Origin: RSA11 sp965652565
Lineage (GTDB): Bacteria > Actinomycetota > Thermoleophilia > Solirubrobacterales > 70-9
Reading direction: 5' to 3'
NCBI GenBank assembly: GCA_965652565.1
Contig: CBFGWL010000074.1
Location: 1 to 14,718 of the forward strand
Length of the DNA stretch: 14,718 nucleotides
Shown here: positions 1-6,209 of the stretch, in pieces
Layout of the letters: every line of letters starts with the position of its first letter
How positions within the stretch are numbered: the stretch's first letter is position 1
Translations under genes and position numbers: made by a program
The notes under the pieces: model-generated
Told to the model about the DNA's origin: nothing
Database searches by the model: none
Seen by the model: the letters and a program-made list of their open reading frames with translations, nothing else

Positions 1-113
1 TAAGAGGGAGAGAGCTCTGCGGGGGTGCGGGTTCGCAGCGTCTCTCGTGAGGCTTCGGGCCCACGGCGCGCGCCTCGAGGCACACGGCACGCGCCGTGCC
101 GCCCGGCAACCCC
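1..113. other. Left-edge non-coding DNA with one strong hairpin
   Basis: I see no supportable gene here. The frames that cross it run into a 71-bp repeat array whose period is not a multiple of three, so they are unlikely to be coding. The clearest structure is a perfect 7-bp stem, CGGCACG at 85-91 and CGTGCCG at 95-101, with a 3-nt loop. No T-run follows it, so it is not a classical intrinsic terminator, but it could end a transcript entering from the left. A weaker stem pairs CTGCG (17-21) with CGCAG (34-38). Around 54-65 there is a TTCGGGCCCACG stretch that may be a decayed extra unit of the array that follows. Confidence 0.5.
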
Positions 114-117
114 GACG

Positions 118-376
118 TTCAGCCCACGTAGTCGTTATCCGGCGACCACGGCTGAATGTCGCGAGGAACGGCGGCGGCGACACGGACGTTCAGCCCACGT
201 GTTCGAAAAGCGACGACCAGGGCTGAAGCTCGCGCGGAACGCCGCCGGCGGCCCCCACGTTCAGCCCACGTGGTCGAAAACCGACGGCCAGGGCTGAACG
301 TCGCGAGGAGCGCGGCCGGCAGCACGGTCGTTCAGCCCACGTGTTCGATTTCCGGCGACGAGGGCTGAACGTCGCG
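118..376. repeat. Four 71-bp tandem units, each an inverted repeat
   Basis: Four conserved 46-bp blocks start at 118, 189, 260 and 331, so the period is exactly 71 bp three times running. Each block opens with TTCAGCCCACGT and closes with GGCTGAA followed closely by a CGCG. The arms TTCAGCCC and GGGCTGAA are perfect inverted repeats in units 2 to 4 (189-196/220-227, 260-267/291-298, 331-338/362-369). Unit 1 has one mismatch (118-125/149-156). In units 3 and 4 the pairing extends outward through CG. The inner part often pairs weakly through GTCG and CGAC. The 25-bp linkers are only partly conserved, beginning GGAACG or GGAGCG. Units 2 to 4 contain the palindrome CACGTG. The period is not divisible by three, so this is not a protein repeat. 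Function unknown: it could be a structured RNA, a protein-binding array or dispersed palindromic DNA. Confidence 0.85.
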
Positions 377-394
377 CTGGGGGGCGGGGTGCGG

Positions 395-660
395 GTGATG
401 GGATCGCAGGTTCGAACTCTCGGTTTGCGATCGAACCCGGGATCTCGCTCCCTTATGTGACGAGATCCGGGGTTCGCGAGAAGGCTTGGATCGAAGCGGT
501 GATCTTGTTGCGCTACGTGACGGGATCGCGGGTTCGTGTGGGCGCCCCCTCGCGAATACGCGATTACGACGATCCCATCGTCGAAATCGCGCACTCGTGA
601 ACCGCGCTCCCGTAAGTTCGCGATTACGACGATCCCGTCGTCTTAACTGCGATCTCGCGT
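395..660. repeat. Hairpin array phased at 60-61 bp
   Basis: Four long imperfect hairpins are centred at about 454, 514, 575 and 635. Hairpin 1 pairs 432-447 with 461-476 at 15 of 16 positions around a 13-nt loop. Hairpin 2 pairs 492-507 with 521-536 (11 Watson-Crick pairs, 3 G-T) with the same loop length. Hairpin 3 pairs 550-573 with 577-600 (20 Watson-Crick pairs, 1 G-T, 3 mismatches) around CCC. Hairpin 4 pairs about 611-633 with 637-659 around CCC. Hairpins 1 and 2 are related in sequence (GTGACGAGATCC and GTGACGGGATCG, both ending in GGTTCG). Hairpins 3 and 4 share GCGATTACGACGATCCC exactly 60 bp apart. A half unit at 395-414 opens the array, and GATCGCA (402-408) pairs with TGCGATC (426-432). 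No gene is supportable here; function unknown. Confidence 0.8.
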
Positions 661-678
661 GGCGCGGCGCCCGCGAGT

Positions 679-784
679 TCGCGATTCCTCCAATGTGATC
701 CCCTCCTTCGCCGCCGATCCCCGGCGCGCCGCAGCACCACGCACGCCCGGGCGTTCGCCACCGCGGACGCAGCGCGCCGCCCCG
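679..784. repeat. Left copy of a long inverted repeat bracketing the gene cluster
   Basis: Read left to right, 679-726 matches the reverse complement of the last 48 bases of the window (14671-14718) at 44 of 48 positions. All four differences are T here and C in the other copy. A diverged stretch of 34 bp (32 bp in the other copy) follows. Then CCGCGGACGCAGCGCGCCGC and the next CCCG (761-784) match 14615-14638 exactly in inverse orientation. The spacing between the two matching blocks differs by only 2 bp, so the two elements share one origin. The diverged middle holds a perfect 12-bp palindrome, ACGCCCGGGCGT (743-754). The differences are not biased to third codon positions in any frame, so this is probably non-coding. 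It lies 26 bp beyond the stop codon of the oxidoreductase gene. Confidence 0.85.
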
Positions 785-810
785 GCCGCGCCGCCGTGCG
801 AATCGCGCGC

Positions 811-2229
811 TCAGGCCGGGGCCGGCACGCCGAAGCGCTCGGGCACCGACGGCGCCTCGAGGCCCTGTTCGCGCAGCAGCGCCGCCACGACCTCCTCGGC
901 CTCCCGCACGGCGTAGTTCGTGCCGCGATCGTCGGGGTAGACCTGTGTCGTGTTGGCGAGCATCAGGCCCGGTACGCCGGTCTGGTAGGCCGGCATCCGC
1001 TGGCGATAGTTCGGCAGCACGACCGGCTGGCCCGCGGGCTCGCGGAACATCCAGCTCTGCTGGATCCAGCTGCGCTCAAACGCCGGATTCACCTTGCGCA
1101 GACCGGGCTCGTAGAAGTCGATGAGCTCGTCCATGCTGAGCCCCAGCAACTCGTGGTCGCGCGGCAGGTAGTTCGCCACGTAGAGGATGTGGCGGCCGCC
1201 GTAGTTCTCGGGCGGCACAAGGTTCGTCTGCTCGATGAGCCCGATGAAGCCGAGGTCGGTGTCGGCGACGTTCGTCCAGTAGAAGGGATGGAACTGGCGA
1301 TCCATCACGCAGAGCAGGCAGAGCGCCGCGAAGTACTCGATGCCGCGGGTGCGCTCCAAGTACTCGTCGCCGAGCTCCGCGGCCAACTCGGGAGCCAGCA
1401 GCTGCTCAAAGATGTCGGAGGGGAGCGCCGCGATCACGGCGTCGTAGCGCTCGGGCTCACCGGCGGCCTCGAAGTTGCGCGGGTCGTGGCCGCGCCGGAA
1501 CGAGTCGGGGCCGGCGGGGGTCACCCAGAACTTCCCGTCGGCGTCGCGGCTCACCTCCTTCGCGGGCCGATCGATGAGCACGCGCCCGCCCTGCTGCTCG
1601 ATCAGGTCACGCAGGCGGACGAAGATCGACTCGAAGCTGCCCTTTGGGTAGACCAGCCGCTCCTCCTTGGCCTCCTCGCCGGTGACCTGCCGGCGGTTGC
1701 GCAGCTTCGCCCACAGCCAGGACATCGAGATGTCGTCGGCCTGGTCGCGGAACTTGCCGTAGAGCAGCGGGCCCCAGACGTGCTCCCAAGCCTGCTTGCC
1801 CATCACCTTCTCGACCCACGCGCGAATCGTCATCGACTCGTACGGCGTGACGTCGTTGGCGAACTTCTGGAGGTAAAGCGCGCCGAGGCCCATGCGGATC
1901 CGCGAGAGCGGGGACATCGGCTTGAAGCGCAACAGGTCGAGCGGCGTCGTGAACGGGTGCAGCTCGCCGTTGCGGAAGATCGAGAGCGAGGAGGGCCAGG
2001 TCTCGAGCTCGACCCCGATCTCCGCGCAGATGTCCGCCATGTCCTTGTCGGAGGTGAACAGGTGGTGGTAGTAGCGCTCGACGAGATACCCGTCGCCGAT
2101 ATCGATCGTCGCCGCCTGACCGCCCAGCCCAGGCCACCGCTCGTACACGTCGGCCTCGTGACCGAGCTTGGTCAGCCGGTAGGCCGCAACCAGGCCCGCC
2201 TGTCCCGCTCCCAGAACCGCAACCCTCAT
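811..2229 (-). CDS. FAD-dependent oxidoreductase (amine oxidase / HemY-like fold)
   Basis: The 472-residue product begins with a dinucleotide-binding Rossmann motif, LGAGQAGL (Gly7, Gly9, Gly12). An acidic residue, Glu30 in VYERW, follows at the end of the second strand, where it would bind the FAD ribose. A second glycine pair follows at GLGG (34-37). The C-terminus has GVPGLMLANTTQVYPDDRG, the usual final FAD-contacting segment. This places it in the broad flavin amine oxidase / protoporphyrinogen oxidase-like superfamily. Such proteins are often annotated only as NAD(P)/FAD-dependent oxidoreductases and recur in polysaccharide clusters, where the substrate is usually unknown. It has no transmembrane segment or export signal, so it is probably cytoplasmic or membrane-associated. 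It starts at an ATG and diverges from the methyltransferase gene across about 90 bp. The exact reaction cannot be told; oxidation or desaturation of a sugar or lipid carrier is a guess. Confidence 0.85.
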   Translation of the reverse strand: MRVAVLGAGQAGLVAAYRLTKLGHEADVYERWPGLGGQAATIDIGDGYLVERYYHHLFTSDKDMADICAEIGVELETWPSSLSIFRNGELHPFTTPLDLLRFKPMSPLSRIRMGLGALYLQKFANDVTPYESMTIRAWVEKVMGKQAWEHVWGPLLYGKFRDQADDISMSWLWAKLRNRRQVTGEEAKEERLVYPKGSFESIFVRLRDLIEQQGGRVLIDRPAKEVSRDADGKFWVTPAGPDSFRRGHDPRNFEAAGEPERYDAVIAALPSDIFEQLLAPELAAELGDEYLERTRGIEYFAALCLLCVMDRQFHPFYWTNVADTDLGFIGLIEQTNLVPPENYGGRHILYVANYLPRDHELLGLSMDELIDFYEPGLRKVNPAFERSWIQQSWMFREPAGQPVVLPNYRQRMPAYQTGVPGLMLANTTQVYPDDRGTNYAVREAEEVVAALLREQGLEAPSVPERFGVPAPA

Positions 2230-2238
2230 CGCGGCCGA

Positions 2239-2244
2239 ACGCTA
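2239..2244 (-). promoter_or_regulatory. Possible -10 element of the oxidoreductase gene
   Basis: On the minus strand this reads TAGCGT, which fits the actinobacterial TANNNT pattern. It ends 9 nt before the ATG at 2229, which would give a nearly leaderless message. No convincing -35 hexamer and no Shine-Dalgarno sequence are visible. Weak evidence on its own, but the same spacing recurs upstream of two other genes in the window. Confidence 0.3.
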
Positions 2245-2261
2245 ACAGCGCAATCTCAAGC

Positions 2262-2290
2262 AGGCGCCACCTCACCGGCACCCGGCGCCT
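2262..2290. promoter_or_regulatory. Inverted repeat in the divergent intergenic region
   Basis: AGGCGCC (2262-2268) and GGCGCCT (2284-2290) form a perfect 7-bp inverted repeat separated by 15 bp. It sits midway between the two divergent starts at 2229 and 2322, where an operator shared by both promoters would be expected. It could equally be chance in such GC-rich DNA. No regulator gene lies nearby. Confidence 0.35.
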
Positions 2291-2307
2291 AGCCCGCGAG
2301 CGCCGTC

Positions 2308-2313
2308 TAATGT
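2308..2313 (+). promoter_or_regulatory. Possible -10 element of the methyltransferase-led run
   Basis: TAATGT is the best TANNNT match in the divergent region and lies 8 nt before the ATG at 2322. That spacing would make the message leaderless or almost so. It overlaps the alternative ATG at 2310, which argues for the later start. No -35 hexamer is recognisable. Confidence 0.35.
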
Positions 2314-2321
2314 CCGCGCTC

Positions 2322-3113
2322 ATGGAGCAGCAATCGATCCCGCCCGACGTCTACGACCGCGAGTACTTCCTTTCGGAGATCTGCGAGGGCTTCGAGGAAG
2401 CGCAGAAGGGCGAGGTCTCCTACAACAAGGCGAAGCAGGTACGCATCCTCGGCCCCAAGCCGGGGATGAAGATCCTCGACGCCGGTTGCGGCCGCGGTGA
2501 GACCGCGCTCGCGCTCGCCAAGGCGGGCGCCCAGGTCAGCGGCCTCGACTACTCGGCGGACGCTGTCGCGCTCACCAAGGAGCTGCTCTCCGACTACCCG
2601 GACTCAGACATCCGCGTCGGCAGCGTCACCGACCTGCCTTGGGAGGACAACACCTTCGACCGGGTCCAGTTCTCCGACGTCATCGAGCACCTCGACCCGC
2701 CGCAGACGGTCCCCGCGCTGCGCGAGTTCCACCGGGTCTTGAAGCCCGGCGGCTTCCTGCTCGTCCACACCGCGCCGAACCTGCTCTTCATGAACTACGG
2801 CTGGCCCGCTATCCGCCCGTTCGTGCGGTTGGCCGGTCACGGCGAGATCGCCGACCGCGTCGACTACTGGTTCGAGGTCGCCGAGGCCTACCACGTGAAC
2901 GAGCAGAGCGTTTTCACGATGCGCCGCAACCTGCGCGAGGCTGGGTTCGCGAACCCGCATGTCTGGATCGATCCGGACGTCCTGCGCGGCGGCAAGTTCC
3001 ACCTCCTCGAGGGCTTTGAGAGCCCGCTCGTCTCGCTCGGTCGCAAGATCGCGGCGCTGCGCCCGATCCGGCTGTTCCTGGGCAACGACGTGCTCGGGGT
3101 GGGCGTGAAGTAG
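2322..3113 (+). CDS. Class I SAM-dependent methyltransferase
   Basis: The product (263 residues from this start) has the class I methyltransferase fold. Motif I is ILDAGCGRGE (51-60). The acidic ribose-binding residue is Asp76 in GLDYS. Motif II is at FDRVQFSDVIEHL, and the post-motif region is LREFHRVLKPGGFLLV. The C-terminal third has no recognisable extra domain. It would transfer a methyl group from S-adenosylmethionine, probably to a sugar or lipid intermediate given its neighbours, but the substrate is not evident. Two ATGs compete: 2310 (267 residues) and 2322. I prefer 2322 because TAATGT just upstream looks like a -10 element for a leaderless message, and neither ATG has a Shine-Dalgarno sequence. 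It is the first gene of a plus-strand run; the next gene starts 54 bp beyond its stop. Confidence 0.85.
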   Translation: MEQQSIPPDVYDREYFLSEICEGFEEAQKGEVSYNKAKQVRILGPKPGMKILDAGCGRGETALALAKAGAQVSGLDYSADAVALTKELLSDYPDSDIRVGSVTDLPWEDNTFDRVQFSDVIEHLDPPQTVPALREFHRVLKPGGFLLVHTAPNLLFMNYGWPAIRPFVRLAGHGEIADRVDYWFEVAEAYHVNEQSVFTMRRNLREAGFANPHVWIDPDVLRGGKFHLLEGFESPLVSLGRKIAALRPIRLFLGNDVLGVGVK

Positions 3114-3118
3114 CGCCG

Positions 3119-3137
3119 GCCGCCGGGACGCGGCGGC
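3119..3137 (+). terminator. GC hairpin after the methyltransferase stop
   Basis: GCCGCCG (3119-3125) and CGGCGGC (3131-3137) form a perfect 7-bp stem with loop GGACG, starting 6 bp after the stop codon. No T-run follows. It may be a weak terminator, a pause site or an RNA-processing hairpin between two genes of one run rather than a full stop. Confidence 0.35.
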
Positions 3138-3167
3138 GCGGCGGGCACGACGCCAAGGGGACGAGGG

Positions 3168-5291
3168 GTGCCGGCGAGCGACTACTACGCGGGCCTCGCC
3201 TTCTTTGCGATCACGTACGGCGGCGTCGCCGTCGCCACGTGGCTGATCGTCCGCGCCCGCCTGCCACGGCTCGCCGGGGCGACGCGCGCGCTCGCGCTCG
3301 CGGTGGTCGCGACCGCGGCGCTGCTCACCGTCCACGTCGCCCCCGCCGCCCTCGGCGTGCTCTCGCGCGAGACCGCCGCGGCCCTCGCCGCCCTGCTCGC
3401 GCTCGGCGCGTGGCTCTTGCCGGCTGCGTCGCCGGGCGCCCCGCTCGCCTTCCCCGAGCCGGCCTCCGATGAGCATTGGTTCGAACGCCTGCTCGCGCGC
3501 TGGGCCGTCTGGGCGTTCGGGATCTGGATCGTCCTCGTCGCGCTCGCCCAGCTCTACGCCGAGCCGATCGGGTTCGACGCGGCGAGCGCCTATCTGCCGA
3601 TCGCCGCCCGCTGGATCCAGGAGGGCTCGCTGTGGGGCCTCGGCGACTGGCTGCCGAGCTTCTTCTACGGGGCCTCGCCCGGCAACGGCTCGATGCTCTT
3701 CGCCGCAAGCGCGCTGCCGTGGGACAACGACTTCCTCGCCCACTTCGCGATCTACCCGTTCGTCCCGCTCGTCGCCCTCGCGCTCTACGTCGTCGCCCGC
3801 GAGCTGCGCGCTTCGCGCGCCCTGGCCACGCTGCTCGGGCTGATGGTCGCGGCCGTCCCGGTGCTCGTCGAGCCCGCCCTGCGCTCCGCGCTCCTCGACC
3901 CGGTCCTCTACTTCGGCTTCGCCGCCGGGCTCGCTTATCTGTTGCGCCACCGCCGCAGCGGCGACACGAGCGACCTCGTGCTCGCCGGGATCGCGCTCGG
4001 CATCGCCTTCGGCACGAAGCTCTACGGGTTCACCGCGGTCCCGATCCTGCTCGCCGTCTGGGTCGGGGCGCGGCTCGTCGCGCGCGAGGGCTGGCGCACC
4101 GTGCTGCGCCAGGCGCTCGCCGTGGGCGGGTTGGTCGCGCTCTTCGGCGGCATCTGGGTCGTGCGCAACGCGGTCGAGACCGGCAACCCGGCCTTCCCCG
4201 TGCAGGTGGAGATCGCGGGCGTGACGATCTTCGACGCGCCGCCCGACCCGCTGCGGCCCTTGATCGGCTCCACGCTCGCCGACTACTTCGACGACCCCGG
4301 CGAATGGGTGGGCGAGCTGCGCCGGCAGTTCCGCGTTGCCACGGGCGTGCCGGTCATCGTGCTCGGGCTCGCCACCGTCGCCGCGCTCTTCCTGCTCGTG
4401 CGCCGGCGCCTGTGGGGCCAGGACGACGACTCCGACCCGCTGGCCGCAGCGGCGGTGGTGGGCGTCGTGCTGCTCTCGCTCTCCTACGTGCTCACCCCGT
4501 ACTCGGCCGCGGGCCCGCCGGGCGACCCGATCGTGGCCGCGGCGAACGTCCGCTACGGGCTGCCCGCGATGATCGTCGCGGTCGCCGTCGCCGCCTGGCT
4601 TGCGCCCCGCCTCGGACCGCGCCTGCGCATCGGCTTCACCACGCTCGTCTTCCTCGCCTTCTTCGACGCGCTGCGCGTGGGCTTCACGGTGCCGCGCGCC
4701 ACGACCTACAGCGCCTTCTTCCTCGCCGCGCTCGTCGTCGCGATCGGCCGCGGCGTGCGCCGCCTGCGCGCCCGCCGTGGCACGGCCGCCGGCGCCCTCC
4801 CCCGCCCGGGCGCCATGGGCTGGGCCGCCCTCACCGCGCTCGCCGCAATCGGCGTCGCCGTACTCGGGGAGAGCATCCAGCGGACCTACAACGAGAGCCG
4901 TTACGTCGGGCGAGACCCCGCGCTCGACTGGGTGATCGCGAACACCGAGGACGGCGCGCGCGTGGGCGTGACCGGCTCGTGGACCGACCAGGGCGTGGCG
5001 CCGATCTACCCCGCGTTCGGGACCCGCCTGCAGAACGATGTCGACTACGTCGGGCCGAAGGTCGACGGCCTGCTGCGCACCTACGAGGAGCGCGAGCCGT
5101 TCGTCGAAGCCCTCGGCCGAGAGGGCTTCGAGGTGCTCGTGGTCGGCCGCGCGCGCCCCTTCAGCGACGACCCCGAGCGCACCGGATCGCTCGAGCCGAC
5201 CGAGGTGCCGCGCGAGGAGCGCTGGGCCCGCAGCACCGGGTTCAAACGGGTCGCGGAGAGCGATCGCTTCGTGGTCCTGAGCGCGGGCTGA
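3168..5291 (+). CDS. GT-C-like multipass membrane glycosyltransferase, paralog 1
   Basis: The 707-residue product has three N-terminal hydrophobic segments within residues 6-86, another at about 110-130, then many more, with the last near 549-567. A soluble C-terminal domain (about 570-707) follows. This is the GT-C architecture of lipid-linked-sugar glycosyltransferases (ArnT / PMT / GT39-like). An Asp at 137 (FDAASAYLP), just after a membrane segment, sits where GT-C enzymes place a catalytic acid in the first large outer loop. Other landmarks are WIQEGSLW, FGTKLYG and NPAFPV (340-345), and PAFGTRLQNDVDYVG in the tail. Two colinear paralogs occur at 8204-10285 and 10285-12420. This copy has Tyr142 and Ser175 where both others have His and Asp. 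The GTG start has a good ribosome site (AAGGGG, 7 nt upstream). Donor and acceptor are unknown, and a non-transferase role remains possible. Confidence 0.75.
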   Translation: MPASDYYAGLAFFAITYGGVAVATWLIVRARLPRLAGATRALALAVVATAALLTVHVAPAALGVLSRETAAALAALLALGAWLLPAASPGAPLAFPEPASDEHWFERLLARWAVWAFGIWIVLVALAQLYAEPIGFDAASAYLPIAARWIQEGSLWGLGDWLPSFFYGASPGNGSMLFAASALPWDNDFLAHFAIYPFVPLVALALYVVARELRASRALATLLGLMVAAVPVLVEPALRSALLDPVLYFGFAAGLAYLLRHRRSGDTSDLVLAGIALGIAFGTKLYGFTAVPILLAVWVGARLVAREGWRTVLRQALAVGGLVALFGGIWVVRNAVETGNPAFPVQVEIAGVTIFDAPPDPLRPLIGSTLADYFDDPGEWVGELRRQFRVATGVPVIVLGLATVAALFLLVRRRLWGQDDDSDPLAAAAVVGVVLLSLSYVLTPYSAAGPPGDPIVAAANVRYGLPAMIVAVAVAAWLAPRLGPRLRIGFTTLVFLAFFDALRVGFTVPRATTYSAFFLAALVVAIGRGVRRLRARRGTAAGALPRPGAMGWAALTALAAIGVAVLGESIQRTYNESRYVGRDPALDWVIANTEDGARVGVTGSWTDQGVAPIYPAFGTRLQNDVDYVGPKVDGLLRTYEEREPFVEALGREGFEVLVVGRARPFSDDPERTGSLEPTEVPREERWARSTGFKRVAESDRFVVLSAG

Positions 5292-5329
5292 GCGCCCCGG
5301 GGGAACCGGCGAATCGGCCCTGGGACCCG

Positions 5330-5338
5330 TGCTACATT
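5330..5338 (+). promoter_or_regulatory. Extended -10 promoter candidate before the TylF-type gene
   Basis: TGCTACATT combines the TGN extension with TACATT, a good TANNNT -10 match. It lies in the 87-bp gap after paralog 1. Transcription would start near 5345, giving a leader of about 34 nt that contains the hairpin at 5348-5364. No -35 hexamer is visible, as is common with extended -10 promoters. Confidence 0.4.
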
Positions 5339-5347
5339 CGCGCCCCA

Positions 5348-5364
5348 CCGGCCCGGAAGGCCGG
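5348..5364 (+). other. Hairpin in the gap before the TylF-type gene
   Basis: CCGGCC (5348-5353) and GGCCGG (5359-5364) form a perfect 6-bp stem with loop CGGAA. No T-run follows. It could be a terminator-like element for the upstream membrane-protein gene or a leader hairpin of the downstream gene, whose GTG start is 14 nt further on. Confidence 0.35.
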
Positions 5365-5378
5365 CGCCGGGGGACAGG

Positions 5379-6209
5379 GTGCCGGGGACCGTCCGACCGC
5401 CCGGCTGGCTGCTTTCGATGACTTCTTTCTCCACTTTCAGCCGTGACGCGCGTCGCCTACTCGCCGGGTGGAAGTGGCGGGCGAGCTACATGCTCGGCAC
5501 GCCGGTGCCGGCGCATTACGACGACGAGCTGCGCGCCACGATCAAGCGCGTGCGCCGCGAGACGCTGACCAGCGCCGCGCGCATCGCGGCGCTCTGTGAC
5601 GCCGTGGAGTACGTCGTCCGCAACGGCATCGAGGGCGACTTCGTGGAGTGCGGCGTGTGGAAGGGTGGCAGCGTCATGGCGGCCGCGCTCACGCTCCAGC
5701 GCCTCGGCGACACGAGCCGCGATCTGTACCTCTTCGACACGTTCTCCGGCATGCCGGAGCCGGGCGAGCAGGACGTGAGCTCCGCCTACGACGGCTACTC
5801 CCTGCACCGCCGCTGGCGGCGCCACAACCGCAGCGGCACGGAGTGGGCCGGCGTGCCGGTCGAGACCGTGCAGGCCAACGTGGAGAGCACCGGCTACCCG
5901 CGCGAGCGGATCCACTGCGTGAAGGGCATGGTCGAGGACACGCTCCCCGAACGCGCGCCCGAGAAGCTCGCGATCCTGCGGCTCGACACGGACTGGTACG
6001 AGTCCACCAAGCACGAGCTGAACACGCTCTATCCGAGGCTCGCTGAGGGCGGCGTGCTGATCGTCGACGACTACGGCCACTACGAGGGCGCGCGGCGCGC
6101 GGTCGACGAGTACTTCGCGGAAACGGGCCAGCGGGTGCTGCTCAGCCGGATCGACTACACGGGACGCATCGCCGTCAAGCAGGGCGTCGGCGTCCCCGCG
6201 GCGGCATGA
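5379..6209 (+). CDS. TylF/MycF-family O-methyltransferase
   Basis: The 276-residue product carries the signature segments of the macrocin O-methyltransferase (TylF/MycF) family. These are GDFVECGVWKGGS (86-98, SAM binding), LYLFDTFSGMPEP (116-128), LAILRLDTDWYEST (197-210) and GGVLIVDDYGHYEGARRAVD (224-243). Family members are Mg2+-dependent sugar O-methyltransferases; Asp203/Asp205 and the Asp230-Asp231 pair are the likely metal ligands. In antibiotic clusters they methylate deoxysugar hydroxyls. Here the setting suggests methylation of a sugar in a surface glycan, which is inference. The GTG at 5379 has a purine-rich GGGGGA 4 nt upstream. An ATG at 5418 (MTSFSTF) would remove 13 residues and is a real alternative. 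The stop overlaps the next gene's start as ATGA, implying translational coupling with the GT2 gene. Confidence 0.88.
   Translation: MPGTVRPPGWLLSMTSFSTFSRDARRLLAGWKWRASYMLGTPVPAHYDDELRATIKRVRRETLTSAARIAALCDAVEYVVRNGIEGDFVECGVWKGGSVMAAALTLQRLGDTSRDLYLFDTFSGMPEPGEQDVSSAYDGYSLHRRWRRHNRSGTEWAGVPVETVQANVESTGYPRERIHCVKGMVEDTLPERAPEKLAILRLDTDWYESTKHELNTLYPRLAEGGVLIVDDYGHYEGARRAVDEYFAETGQRVLLSRIDYTGRIAVKQGVGVPAAA

Noticed and set aside
118..376. CRISPR array (46-bp repeats with 25-bp spacers at constant spacing)
   Set aside because: The repeats are not near-identical, the linkers resemble one another instead of being unique, there are only four units, and no cas gene is in the window.
402..476. tRNA-like stretch (GGTTCGAACTC and, on the minus strand, a CCCGGGTTCGAT T-arm-like sequence)
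   Set aside because: The T-arm stem does not close, there is no acceptor or D stem at the right distance, and the same motif recurs every 60 bp as part of the hairpin repeat.
118..660. Integron attC array
   Set aside because: There are no cassette ORFs between the palindromes, no conserved attC core ends (RYYYAAC/GTTRRRY), and no integrase gene.
659..916. Small plus-strand ORF sharing SFAADP with the frame at the opposite end of the window
   Set aside because: The shared residues follow from the DNA inverted repeat. Differences between copies are not at synonymous positions, and the ORF runs into the antisense of the oxidoreductase gene.
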